This document shows positions 53,995 through 62,440 of a stretch of DNA of 64,000 nt, piece after piece. Made by a program: the position numbers and the translations under genes. The stretch's first letter is position 1, and each line of letters opens with the position of its first letter. A model generated the notes under the pieces. That model saw only the letters and a list, made by a program, of their open reading frames with translations, made no database searches and was not told where the DNA came from. This stretch comes from Nitrobium sp046350935 (GTDB lineage: Bacteria; Nitrospirota; Thermodesulfovibrionia; Thermodesulfovibrionales; Dissulfurispiraceae), in NCBI GenBank assembly GCA_046350935.1, contig JAXLZK010000014.1, forward strand, positions 1 through 64,000. Direction: 5' to 3'.

Positions 53995-55365
53995 TTACAG
54001 ATTGTACGCCTTTTCACCGTGCTGGCTCTCATCGAGACCCGTGATCTCCTCTTCCGTATCGACTCGAACGCCCACAATAGCTTTGACGACCATGAAAATG
54101 ACGAAAGTCGCTGCACCGCTATACACGAGGGTAACGACACTCGCGATGATCTGCGTCACGAGCTGTCCCGGGTTGCCGTACAGGAGCCCTTTCCCCGCCT
54201 CGTTGATGGAGGGGTCAGCAAAGACGCCGGTGAGGAGGGCCCCGAGGGTCCCCGCCACTCCATGGATACCGAAGGCGTCCAGGGTGTCGTCATAACCGAA
54301 TTTCGGCTTCATCACCGCCACGGAGAGAAAGGATACAATACCCGCCGCTACGCCGATAATGAGGGCGCCGCCGACATTCACGAACCCGGCGGCCGGGGTG
54401 ATGGCGACGAGGCCTGCTACGGCCCCTGAGGCGAGCCCGAGGACCGTGGGTTTCTTCGCATGCGCCCACTCCACCGCCATCCAGGCCACGGCGGCCACCG
54501 CCGCCGCAGTATTGGTATTGATGAAAGCTGCCCCTGCAAGCCCGTTCGCCGCCAGGGCAGAGCCCGCGTTGAAGCCGAACCACCCGAACCAGAGGAGACC
54601 TGCTCCGGTCACCACCAGGGTGAGATTGTTGGGGATCAGCGATCTCTCACGCCGCCTGCCCAGGACGAGCGCACCCACGAGGGCGGCGACACCGGCGTTG
54701 ATATGGACCACGGTTCCCCCCGCGAAATCGAGGGCCCCCAGTTTTGCGAGAAAGCCGCCGCCCCATACCCAGTGGGCAACGGGCAGATAGACGACAGTCA
54801 TCCACAGGAGGGAAAAGAGCACCCATGCGGAGAACTTCATCCTCTCGATATAGGCTCCGCTCGCCAGGGCGACGGTGATGGCCGCGAAGGTAAGCTGATA
54901 GACGATAAATATATATTCGGGGATCGTCTTCGCAAGATCGGAGATGCTGTTCACGCCCACCCCCGAGAGGAACAGCTTCGCCGGCTTCCCGATGATCCCT
55001 GCAAAGTCCTCTCCAAAGGCGCAGGGGTATCCGTAGATAACCCACAAGATGCTTACAATGCAGAAGGTAACGAAAGACATGGCGATGGTATTAAGGGAGT
55101 CCTTCCTTTTGGAAAGTCCCCCATAGAAGAGCGCCAGGCCCGGGATCGTCATCAGCATGACGAGCGCGGCGGCAACGAGCATCCATGCGGTGTCCCCCGT
55201 ATCGATCTTCAGCGGCGCAGGAGCGGGTGCGGCCGACACTGCCGATGGAGCCGCCGTGCCTGCCGGTGAAGCGGCAGGGGCGTACGGTGCTTTCTCTTCA
55301 GCGAGCGCAAGCCCGGTGAGGCTCATCAGGAAGAGTGTTACGGTGATGATAACGAATGCTTTCAT
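53995..55365 (-). CDS. amtB: Ammonium transporter, Amt family (second copy)
   Basis: A 456-aa Amt with a signal peptide (1-22) and an extra Ala/Pro-rich periplasmic linker (about 26-50). Pore histidines are in VVHINAGVAAL and FGIHGVAGTLGA. It is clearly a different lineage from the first Amt. The gene starts with AGGAGATTGAC before ATG and is read together with the outer-membrane-like gene upstream and glnB/K downstream. Confidence 0.95.
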   Translation of the reverse strand: MKAFVIITVTLFLMSLTGLALAEEKAPYAPAASPAGTAAPSAVSAAPAPAPLKIDTGDTAWMLVAAALVMLMTIPGLALFYGGLSKRKDSLNTIAMSFVTFCIVSILWVIYGYPCAFGEDFAGIIGKPAKLFLSGVGVNSISDLAKTIPEYIFIVYQLTFAAITVALASGAYIERMKFSAWVLFSLLWMTVVYLPVAHWVWGGGFLAKLGALDFAGGTVVHINAGVAALVGALVLGRRRERSLIPNNLTLVVTGAGLLWFGWFGFNAGSALAANGLAGAAFINTNTAAAVAAVAWMAVEWAHAKKPTVLGLASGAVAGLVAITPAAGFVNVGGALIIGVAAGIVSFLSVAVMKPKFGYDDTLDAFGIHGVAGTLGALLTGVFADPSINEAGKGLLYGNPGQLVTQIIASVVTLVYSGAATFVIFMVVKAIVGVRVDTEEEITGLDESQHGEKAYNL

Positions 55366-55391
55366 GTCAATCTCCTTTTCTGTTTGTTCCG

Positions 55392-55408
55392 TCTGCCGAT
55401 GCGGCAGA
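55392..55408 (-). terminator. Hairpin between the outer-membrane-like gene and amt
   Basis: TCTGCCG and CGGCAGA with a 3-base loop and no U tract. It may partly terminate or stabilise the message and so set the ratio of the two products. Confidence 0.35.
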
Positions 55409-55491
55409 TCCGTTTCCGTTCCGGTGCCGGCGGCACACGGGCTGTTCTGCGGAAGGCATCCCGGCGCGGCGGAGCATGGATTTTTCGCCCG

Positions 55492-56268
55492 CTACTTGAA
55501 CAGGTCGATATTGATATCGATCTGCGTAGTCCATTTCCATCTGCCGTTGATGGCTTGATTGTTGAACCACACCGGACCGGTAAGGAAGCTTATGTTCTTC
55601 GTGAAATAGTAATAAAGACCCATCCCTCCTCCTCCGATGGCATTCTTTCCCGAGGCATAATCCGCTGCGAGTACGATCTTGCTGTACTCATCACCCGACT
55701 TGTCCTTTGCCGGCAGGAAGCCGTGATCGAACGCGACCATGAACCCTGTGTTCTCCTTGTGGCCCTCACTATCCAGCAAAACCTTGCTGTTCCCGACATA
55801 GGGTCCGACGGACAGACGCCCCAGGAGGGGAATCGTTTTCCCGATAACCCCGTAGAAAATGTTCTGATCGGTACTGTTCCTTTTTGTCCCGACATTGAAG
55901 ATCCCCACCTGCAGGGCGGGCGACCCGCTGAAAAGCGCTCCTTCCGGGCTGCCGATCTTGGCGTTGAAGAAGAGGGGATCATCGCTGGGCTCCAGCAGGT
56001 CCACGCCGACTTCCATCTGGATCTTCTCGAAGGGAAGCACTCCCATGGTAAGGCCGACATCCGTGGGGAAAGACCCGCTGCCGCCGGATTGCTTTTTGAA
56101 AACGGTGAAATAGTTGTCGATACCCAGGTGCAGGACGCCGGAGGACTGTATATCGGGAGTCATCGGTGTCCAGTAGGTAGTTGACGGCGTGGCGAAAACG
56201 ATGCTGCTCGAAGAGAAGAATGCTGCCAGTAAAAGAACTATGAGAACTGCGCCCCTCGATTCTTTCAT
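55492..56268 (-). CDS. Exported beta-rich protein, probable outer-membrane barrel, in the amt operon
   Basis: A 258-aa protein with a signal peptide (about 1-26, ending VFA) and a mature part of alternating, aromatic-bordered strands (for example MGLYYYFTKNISFLTGPVWF and the last strand KWTTQIDINIDLF, ending with Phe-Lys). This looks like a 10-12-strand outer-membrane barrel. The family was not recognised. It is the first gene behind a strong sigma-54 promoter and before amt and glnB/K, so it may ease passage of ammonium, methylamine or another nitrogen compound across the outer membrane. That role is inferred from position only. Confidence 0.7.
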   Translation of the reverse strand: MKESRGAVLIVLLLAAFFSSSSIVFATPSTTYWTPMTPDIQSSGVLHLGIDNYFTVFKKQSGGSGSFPTDVGLTMGVLPFEKIQMEVGVDLLEPSDDPLFFNAKIGSPEGALFSGSPALQVGIFNVGTKRNSTDQNIFYGVIGKTIPLLGRLSVGPYVGNSKVLLDSEGHKENTGFMVAFDHGFLPAKDKSGDEYSKIVLAADYASGKNAIGGGGMGLYYYFTKNISFLTGPVWFNNQAINGRWKWTTQIDINIDLFK

Positions 56269-56308
56269 TTTCCGTAGTCTCCTTTTATGGGAATATGCCT
56301 CCTTTCAT

Positions 56309-56324
56309 AGCGAGAACCGTGCCA
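56309..56324 (-). promoter_or_regulatory. Sigma-54 promoter of the porin-amt-glnB/K operon
   Basis: On the minus strand TGGCACGGTTCTCGCT, with GG at 56323-56322 and GC at 56311-56310, ten bases apart. The -24 TGGCACG is perfect; the -12 is TCGCT. It lies 40 nt before the start codon, with a Shine-Dalgarno between. Confidence 0.8.
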
Positions 56325-56357
56325 GAGTTTAACTATTTGAAATATAATAAAATGCCA

Positions 56358-56406
56358 ATTGTAGTTTGCTGCAAAATTGTAGTCACCATACGCTTATTGC
56401 TACAAT
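56358..56406 (-). promoter_or_regulatory. Candidate upstream activating region for a sigma-54 activator
   Basis: ATTGTAG occurs at 56358-56364 and 56376-56382, and its complement CTACAAT at 56400-56406. GTAGTTTGCTGCA (56361-56373) recurs upstream of the osmC-like gene as GTAGTTTGCAGCA (57249-57261). The place, 35-80 bp before the -24 element, suits enhancer sites. Confidence 0.5.
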
Positions 56407-56505
56407 AATGTCGTTTTGTGGAAGGGTCTTCGGGCCGTGCCGCACGGTTTCCCCGCGAGGGAACAATGCGGCGGTGTGGAGGTCATTGCTTGAGAAGATA
56501 AAAGA

Positions 56506-56531
56506 AGCGGAAGGCAGCGCTGCCTTCCGCT
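56506..56531 (-). terminator. Rho-independent terminator of the osmC-like gene
   Basis: AGCGGAAGGCAGC-GCTGCCTTCCGCT is a perfect 26-bp palindrome. On the minus strand UCUUUUAUCUU follows. It is 87 nt after the stop. Confidence 0.78.
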
Positions 56532-56617
56532 CTTCAAGGGAGGAGGCATGAGAGGTAAAAAAGTGGCCCCTGTTTCGGGTCTTTATCCGGCAGAGAGGGA
56601 CAGGGGACCGGTCCTGC

Positions 56618-57148
56618 TTAACAAACTTCCAGCGTGCTCTCCATCTTTACCGGCCTGGAAAGGGTAAGACCTACCGGAGAGGTGCTGAAGACATGCGCAT
56701 GAAGGTCCTTGAGTGCCTGCTCGCTCGCATCCGCCTTGATCTTTATCGTGGCGGTGATCGTCTTGAATCCGGGCAGTTTATCCATATGAAGCGCTTCCGG
56801 CGGCTCGAGACCGAGGAATCCCGGGAGGTCGATCTCCCCTTCGAGATCGATTTTGATGTCGTTGACCTTAATGCCCCGGACAGCGGCATTCATGGCGTAC
56901 CCGATAGTGAGGCAGGCGCCGTATGCCTGGAGGACCATCTCGACAGGGTTGGCGGCAGTGTTGGTTCCACAGAGCATTTCGGGTTCATCGGCGAGGAGAG
57001 TAAATTCGCGTGAACAGGTCTCCACCTTAAAGCCGCCCTTCCATGAGGTGGTAGCTTTCCATACTGTTTTACCGATTTCCCAGTTCTGCTTCACCGCGTT
57101 GACTACATTCAGAAGCTTCTCCGTTTCAAGACCGTTGATGACTGCCAT
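56618..57148 (-). CDS. OsmC/Ohr-family protein lacking the second active-site cysteine
   Basis: A 176-aa OsmC-fold protein. Typical members are thiol peroxidases with two cysteines. The first is present in NPVEMVLQAYGACLTIG, but the usual Cys-Pro of the second site reads FSTSPVGLTLS, so a disulfide mechanism is unlikely. GGFKVETCSREFTLLADEPEMLCGTNTAANP matches the substrate-entry region. ATG 57148 has GGGAGG upstream, so the 18 preceding in-frame residues are excluded. It has its own sigma-54 promoter and stands beside a sigma-54 activator gene. Confidence 0.8.
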   Translation of the reverse strand: MAVINGLETEKLLNVVNAVKQNWEIGKTVWKATTSWKGGFKVETCSREFTLLADEPEMLCGTNTAANPVEMVLQAYGACLTIGYAMNAAVRGIKVNDIKIDLEGEIDLPGFLGLEPPEALHMDKLPGFKTITATIKIKADASEQALKDLHAHVFSTSPVGLTLSRPVKMESTLEVC

Positions 57149-57185
57149 GTGCGTAACCTCCCGTTTTTTTATAAAACAGAAGGAT

Positions 57186-57201
57186 AGCAATTTTGTTGCC
57201 A
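57186..57201 (-). promoter_or_regulatory. Sigma-54 promoter of the osmC-like gene
   Basis: TGGCAACAAAATTGCT on the minus strand: GG at 57200-57199, GC at 57188-57187, exactly ten apart. Both -24 (TGGCA) and -12 (TTGCT) words are good. 38 nt before ATG. Confidence 0.8.
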
Positions 57202-57248
57202 CTCTGAAAGCCGAGGCCTCTTCATTTTAAAAGAGTATTATATTGCAA

Positions 57249-57261
57249 GTAGTTTGCAGCA
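57249..57261 (-). promoter_or_regulatory. Candidate activator site upstream of the osmC-like promoter
   Basis: GTAGTTTGCAGCA, differing at one base from 56361-56373 in front of the porin-amt promoter. About 50 bp upstream of the -24 element. Confidence 0.45.
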
Positions 57262-57394
57262 GTGAGTCGTTCAGGCGCGAGCAAAAAGCTCCGGAAACAG
57301 GGGCACTTTTCTTCCTTCGGAGGAGAAAACAGTGCAAAATGCATGGGAGGAAAGAGGGGGCGCGAAGAGGAAAAACCAGATAAAATTCAAATAA

Positions 57395-57420
57395 AACAAA
57401 AGAATAGGGGCTTGAGCCCC
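57395..57420 (-). terminator. Terminator of the GAF sigma-54 activator gene
   Basis: GGGGCT-CA-AGCCCC on the minus strand followed by UAUUCUUUUGUUUU, just past the stop codon. Confidence 0.75.
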
Positions 57421-57436
57421 GGATTGCAAAAATCCA

Positions 57437-59056
57437 TTACGCCTCATTGTGATTGTGGTAGGTTTTCAGCTTTCTCCATAGCGTAGAGGTATCGAGCCCC
57501 AGCAGTTTCGCCGTCTTCGTCTTATTGCCCCCGGTAAGCAAAAGGACCTTCATGATATGCTCCTTCTCCATTTTTTCCAATGTCCAGTCTTTCGTATAGT
57601 CGAAATGCGCATCGGATATTTCCTCGGGCAGGTCCTCGCGGCGTATCTCGTGCGATCCCGCGATCACCACTGCCCTCTCGATGGTATTTTCGAGCTCCCG
57701 TATGTTGCCCGGCCACGGGTAGAGCATCAGCGCCTCCAGCGCGCCGTCGGAAATCTTTCGGATGTTCTTGCCTACTTTTTTATTGAATTTATTGATGAAG
57801 TACCAGACCAGCAGGGGAATGTCCTCCGTCCTCTCCCGCAGGGGGGGAAGCTCGATTCTGATGACATTAAGGCGATAGTAAAGGTCATCCCTGAACATCT
57901 TCTCTCTGACGGCATTCGCGAGTTTTTCATTAGTGGCCGCGATGATCCGTACGTCAACGGTGAGGGGCTGCGTGCCCCCCACCTTTAAAAAGGTCCCGTC
58001 CTGCAGCACCCGCAGGAGCTTTACCTGCAGGTTCTTCGTCATCGCCTCCACTTCATCGAGAAAGAGGGTGCCGCCGTCCGCCGCCTCGAAAAGCCCCTTC
58101 TTGTCGTTCAGCGCACCGGTAAACGCTCCCCGCAGGTACCCGAACAGTTCCGATTCCAGCAGGCCCTCGGGCAGTGCGGCGCAGTTGATGGTGACGAAGG
58201 GCTTTTCCCGACGGGTGCTGTTGAAATGAATCGAGCGGGCGATGAGCTCTTTGCCGGTGCCGCTCTCCCCATAGATCAGGATGCTGGAAGAGACGTCGGC
58301 TATTTTTTTCACGAGATCGAGGATGGCGAGCATGGAAGGGCTGCTCGATACAATCCCCTCGAAATTGAAATAGCGCATGGTGGCGTCCGCTTCCTTCCGT
58401 GTGGTTTCAAAGATGAGCGCATTCTCGATGGCGAGCCCGATGGGGAGCGTCGCCGCGCGCAGGATGTCCAGCATTTCCGGGTCCGGCGTATAGGGAGTAT
58501 GGGTGATGATGCAGAGGACGCCCACTACTTTCCCCTTTGCTTTCAAGGGCAGGCCCGCGTAAAAATCCATGCCTTCCTTCCTCAGGAGCCCACGGGTAAA
58601 ACGCGGATCGTCGGAGGCGTTGCGGAAAATGATCACCTCGCTATTGCATTGCGCAATGGTGCCGCACATGCATTCGCCGACTTTTACCTTGTTCTCGGAG
58701 AGGTCTTTGACCACCTTGTTGGAAAGATTCTGAAAAGAGACGGGGACCAGTTCGAGGGTCTTCCCGTTCACCACATAGATGACGCCCCCATCCACTCCCA
58801 TGAAATGCATCACCTTGTTGAGGACATCGTCGAGAATGGTCTTTAAATCGAGGGACTTGCCCACCGTGAGGGCGATTTCGTAGAGGATGGAAAATTTCAG
58901 GCTGTTCCTGTCCGCACTTGCCGGCGACGGAGGGTTTTCATTCATAACCAATTGTACCATTTTGAATCCAGCAAATGAAATTGCATGGTCTGAATCTTGC
59001 ACTGAGCGATAAGGGCTGTGCTGAACAGGGCACGCGAGGAGGCTCCTCTTCTGCAT
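57437..59056 (-). CDS. GAF-domain sigma-54-dependent activator (NifA-like architecture)
   Basis: Up to 539 aa: GAF domain (roughly 50-205 from the first ATG) with CMCGTIAQCNSEVIIF, AAA+ domain with Walker A GESGTGKE, GAFTGA loop in YLRGAFTGALNDKKG and Walker B GGTLFLDEVEAM, and a Fis-type helix-turn-helix at the end (TGGNKTKTAKLLGLDTSTLW). The GAF domain replaces a receiver, so a small molecule or redox signal, not phosphorylation, probably controls it. Start 59056 has a weak GGGGG upstream; ATG 58960 or 58945 are alternatives. Likely targets are the nearby sigma-54 promoters. Confidence 0.9.
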   Translation of the reverse strand: MQKRSLLACPVQHSPYRSVQDSDHAISFAGFKMVQLVMNENPPSPASADRNSLKFSILYEIALTVGKSLDLKTILDDVLNKVMHFMGVDGGVIYVVNGKTLELVPVSFQNLSNKVVKDLSENKVKVGECMCGTIAQCNSEVIIFRNASDDPRFTRGLLRKEGMDFYAGLPLKAKGKVVGVLCIITHTPYTPDPEMLDILRAATLPIGLAIENALIFETTRKEADATMRYFNFEGIVSSSPSMLAILDLVKKIADVSSSILIYGESGTGKELIARSIHFNSTRREKPFVTINCAALPEGLLESELFGYLRGAFTGALNDKKGLFEAADGGTLFLDEVEAMTKNLQVKLLRVLQDGTFLKVGGTQPLTVDVRIIAATNEKLANAVREKMFRDDLYYRLNVIRIELPPLRERTEDIPLLVWYFINKFNKKVGKNIRKISDGALEALMLYPWPGNIRELENTIERAVVIAGSHEIRREDLPEEISDAHFDYTKDWTLEKMEKEHIMKVLLLTGGNKTKTAKLLGLDTSTLWRKLKTYHNHNEA

Positions 59057-59223
59057 CCGGTCATTCCCCCCATTTACCCCCTTGTTGTTAAAGGTAAAAT
59101 CTGAAAATTGCCCGGGTGGTATGGTATCCTAGGAGATCACCTGTCCTGCGACAGCGCATTCTACGTGCACGAGGAAGCACCCCGTTACGCCCATCGACGG
59201 CGGGCAAGGGGGAAAAAGGAGAC

Positions 59224-60744
59224 ATGGTACCCGACTTCGATGCATTCAACAAGCTCGCCTCCCGGGGCAATCTCATTTCCGTCTACAAGGAGATCCTGGG
59301 CGATGTGGAGACGCCAGTCAGCGCTTTCCTGACGTTGAACAGGAGGCCCTCCTTCCTCCTCGAGAGCGTCAGCGGCGGGGAGAAATGGGCGCGCTATTCC
59401 TTCCTCGGCGTGGACCCCGCGCTCACCCTCATCTGCGAGGGGAAAAGGGCGGAAATACGCAGCGGCGGGGGAGTGTCGGTCCGCGAGGTGGACGATCCGC
59501 TCACCCTGGTAAAGGAGATCCTGTCCCGCTTCAAAGCGGTGGATACTCCTGGATTGCCGCGCTTCTCGGGCGGCTTTGTCGGCTATATCGGATACGATGT
59601 CGTAAAGTCCTTCGAGAGGGTGCCGGACAGGCGGAAGCCCGCTGTCGCGATGCCCGACGTCTTCCTCATGCTCACGGACACCCTCCTCATTTTCGATAAT
59701 CTGAAGCAGACGATAAAAGTGGTCGCCAATATCCAGACCGAGGGAAGGGACCTCCGCGAGGCGTATGAAGAGGCAGGAAAGCGGATCGACCGGATCATCG
59801 GGGCGCTGCGAAACATAGACAGGAGCATGCTGAAGACAGAGGACATCGAGCAGAGGGAGAACAACGTCAACCTGCTGCTCCGGCCGTCCGCCATCGCAAC
59901 CCGGTCCGACGCCTTCTCCTCCAACTTCAGGAAGGAGGAGTTCCTGAAAGCGGTGGAGAGGACGAAGGAATACGTCATGTCCGGGGACATCGTCCAGGCG
60001 GTGCTCTCGCAGCGGTTCGAGACGCAGGCGGACACGAACCCCTTCGACGTCTACCGCGCCCTGCGGGTCATGAACCCGTCTCCCTATATGTATTACCTGG
60101 ACACCGGCGAGGCCCAGCTGGTGGGCGCCTCTCCCGAGATCCTCGTCAGGCTGGAAGGGGATGTCATTACCCTTAGGCCGATTGCAGGGACGCGCAAGCG
60201 GGGCGAGACGGAGGAACAGGACAGGGAGCTTGAAGAGGACCTGAAAAAGGACCCCAAGGAGGTAGCGGAGCATATCATGCTGGTAGACCTCGGGAGGAAC
60301 GACGTGGGGAGAGTGGCGGAGACCGGCTCCGTCCGGGTCACCGACCTCATGCGGGTGGAGAGGTACAGCCATGTCATGCACCTTGTCTCGAACGTGGAGG
60401 CGCGGCTGAAGAGGGGCCTCGACGCCTTCGACGTCTTCAGGGCGTGCTTTCCCGCAGGGACCGTTTCGGGGGCCCCCAAGGTGAGGGCCATGGAGATCAT
60501 CGAGGAGCTGGAGCCGACAAAGAGGGGGACGTACGCCGGGGCGGTGGGGTATTTCAGCTACTCGGGCAACACCGACACCTGCATCACCATCAGGACGCTG
60601 CTGGTGAAGAATGGTACAATATATGTACAGGCCGGTGCAGGCATTGTGGCCGATTCCGTGCCGGAGAACGAATACATGGAGACCGTCAACAAGGCGATGG
60701 CCATGATGAAGGCGGTGGAGTTCTTTGTAAAACCGCCGAAATGA
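59224..60744 (+). CDS. trpE: Anthranilate synthase component I
   Basis: TrpE turns chorismate plus ammonia from TrpG into anthranilate. The 506-aa protein has the tryptophan-feedback motif LLES (PSFLLESVSGG, about 40-50) and the chorismate-binding segments GASPEILVRLEGD, PIAGTRKRG, HIMLVDLGRNDVGRV and FPAGTVSGAPKVRAME. ATG 59224 has AAGGAGAC upstream. The leader has no obvious Trp-codon peptide or T-box. trpG starts 10 nt later. Confidence 0.96.
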   Translation: MVPDFDAFNKLASRGNLISVYKEILGDVETPVSAFLTLNRRPSFLLESVSGGEKWARYSFLGVDPALTLICEGKRAEIRSGGGVSVREVDDPLTLVKEILSRFKAVDTPGLPRFSGGFVGYIGYDVVKSFERVPDRRKPAVAMPDVFLMLTDTLLIFDNLKQTIKVVANIQTEGRDLREAYEEAGKRIDRIIGALRNIDRSMLKTEDIEQRENNVNLLLRPSAIATRSDAFSSNFRKEEFLKAVERTKEYVMSGDIVQAVLSQRFETQADTNPFDVYRALRVMNPSPYMYYLDTGEAQLVGASPEILVRLEGDVITLRPIAGTRKRGETEEQDRELEEDLKKDPKEVAEHIMLVDLGRNDVGRVAETGSVRVTDLMRVERYSHVMHLVSNVEARLKRGLDAFDVFRACFPAGTVSGAPKVRAMEIIEELEPTKRGTYAGAVGYFSYSGNTDTCITIRTLLVKNGTIYVQAGAGIVADSVPENEYMETVNKAMAMMKAVEFFVKPPK

Positions 60745-60754
60745 GGGATGACGC

Positions 60755-61330
60755 ATGCTGGTGATGATAGATAATTACGACTCCTTTACGTACAACATCG
60801 TTCAGTATCTGGGAGAGCTGGGGGAGGATGTCCGGGTTTTCCGGAACGACACGATAACCCTTGAGGAGATCGAGGGGATGAACCCGGAAAGGATCGTCAT
60901 CTCTCCCGGCCCCTGCACGCCGAACGAAGCGGGCATCTCCATCGCCGCCATCAGGCACTTTGCCGGAAAAGTCCCCCTGCTGGGGGTCTGTCTCGGGCAC
61001 CAATCCATCGGGGCGGCCTTCGGGGGCGAGGTCGTCAGGGCGCCGTACCTCATGCACGGCAAGACCTCCCTCATCCACCATGACGGGAAGACCCTCTTTC
61101 GGGACCTGCCCAATCCCTTTGAAGCCACCCGGTACCATTCGCTGGTGATCAGGAGGGAGACGCTCCCGGCTTGCCTCGAGGTCAGCGCATGGACGGAAGA
61201 CGGGATCGTCATGGGAGTGCGCCACAGGGAAGTTGTTCTGGAAGGGGTGCAGTTCCATCCTGAATCCATCCTCACCACTGCTGGAAAAGACCTTTTGCGG
61301 AATTTCATCGCACTGGGAGGGGGCCGATGA
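60755..61330 (+). CDS. trpG: Anthranilate synthase glutamine amidotransferase component
   Basis: A 191-aa amidotransferase giving ammonia to TrpE (and possibly to PabB). Cys79 in LLGVCLGHQSIG and His/Glu in GVQFHPESILT form the triad; SPGPCTPNEAG is the oxyanion strand. It overlaps trpD by ATGA. Located directly after trpE, so TrpG is the primary role. Confidence 0.95.
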   Translation: MLVMIDNYDSFTYNIVQYLGELGEDVRVFRNDTITLEEIEGMNPERIVISPGPCTPNEAGISIAAIRHFAGKVPLLGVCLGHQSIGAAFGGEVVRAPYLMHGKTSLIHHDGKTLFRDLPNPFEATRYHSLVIRRETLPACLEVSAWTEDGIVMGVRHREVVLEGVQFHPESILTTAGKDLLRNFIALGGGR

Positions 61331-62306
61331 TAAAGGAAGCGATCAATCTCATCATACAGAATGTGAGCCTCTCGGAAGCGGAGATGGCCGAGTGCATGAC
61401 CGAGATCATGGAGGGCAAGGCCACCGACGCCCAGATCGGCGCTTTCCTCACCGCCCTGCGCATCAAGGGGGAGACGGTGGAGGAGATCACCGGGGCCGCC
61501 CGGATCATGCGGGAGAAGGCGGTGAAGATCAACTCTCCCGAAGGGGTCATCGACACCTGCGGCACCGGAGGGGACATGTCCGGCACCTTCAACATCTCGA
61601 CCTGCGTCGCCCTTGTAGTCGCCGCTTCGGGAGTGCCGGTGGCAAAGCATGGGAACCGCTCGGTATCGAGCCGGTCCGGGAGCACCGATGTGCTCGAGGC
61701 GCTCGGAGTGAAGGTGGACCTGCCTCCCGAAAAAGTGGAGAAGTGTCTGTTCGAAACGAATTTCGGCTTCCTCTTCGCGCCCCTTTTCCATCCCGCCATG
61801 AAGTATGCCATCGGGCCGCGCCGCGAGATCGGGGTCAGAACATTGTTCAATATCCTCGGCCCACTGACCAATCCTGCCCGTGCAAAGCGGCAGGTGTTGG
61901 GGGTCTTCACCAACAGGCTCACGGAAACCCTCGCCTCCGTGCTGGGGAACCTCGGGGCCGTCGACGCCATGGTCGTCCATGGAGAGGACGGACTCGACGA
62001 GATCACGACGACGGACGGCACGCGGGTTTCACGCTGGCAGGACGGGCAGATCGAAACCTCCTACATCGTCCCGGAGGACTACGGGTTCAAACGGGTGGAC
62101 AAAACCGACCTGGTGGGTGGGGACAGGGACGAGAATGCCCGGATCACCCTTTCCATCCTCAACGGGGAGTTCGGGCCGAAGCGGGATGTCGTGGTGCTGA
62201 ACTCCGCGGCGGCCATCATGGTTGCGGGGAGGACCGACAGTCTCAGTGCGGGACGGGAGATGGCGGAGGACGCCATCGACTCAGGACGGGCCCTCAAAAA
62301 GCTGAA
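61327..62306 (+). CDS. trpD: Anthranilate phosphoribosyltransferase, cut by an assembly gap
   Basis: TrpD joins anthranilate to PRPP. About 326 residues are seen before the gap, and the family is about 340, so only the last few are lost. The PRPP loop DTCGTGGDMSGTFNIST (about 77-93), KHGNRSVSSRSGSTDVLEALG and FNILGPLTNPA are present. It starts with ATG overlapping the trpG stop. The remaining trp genes expected after it are absent: what follows the gap is an unrelated minus-strand gene. Confidence 0.95.
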
Positions 62307-62406
62307 NNNNNNNNNNNNNNNNNNNNNNNNNNNNNNNNNNNNNNNNNNNNNNNNNNNNNNNNNNNNNNNNNNNNNNNNNNNNNNNNNNNNNNNNNNNNNN
62401 NNNNNN
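62307..62406. other. Assembly gap (100 N) in the trp operon
   Basis: Exactly 100 N of unknown true length. The flanks share no obvious overlap, unlike the first gap. Content after it does not continue the trp operon. Confidence 0.9.
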
Positions 62407-62440
62407 GGGTGTGCAGGCAGGGACGCCTCTCTTCCTCCTC

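Larger units (their letters stand above)
56269..56617. other. Intergenic region with sigma-54 control sites and the osmC terminator
   Basis: No gene seen. It contains the sigma-54 promoter (56309-56324), a cluster of ATTGTAG-type repeats (56358-56406) and a terminator palindrome (56506-56531). Confidence 0.75.

Noticed and set aside
59057..59223. Trp leader peptide or T-box attenuator before trpE
   Set aside because: No run of Trp codons and no T-box core or paired terminator/antiterminator could be found in the 167-base leader.
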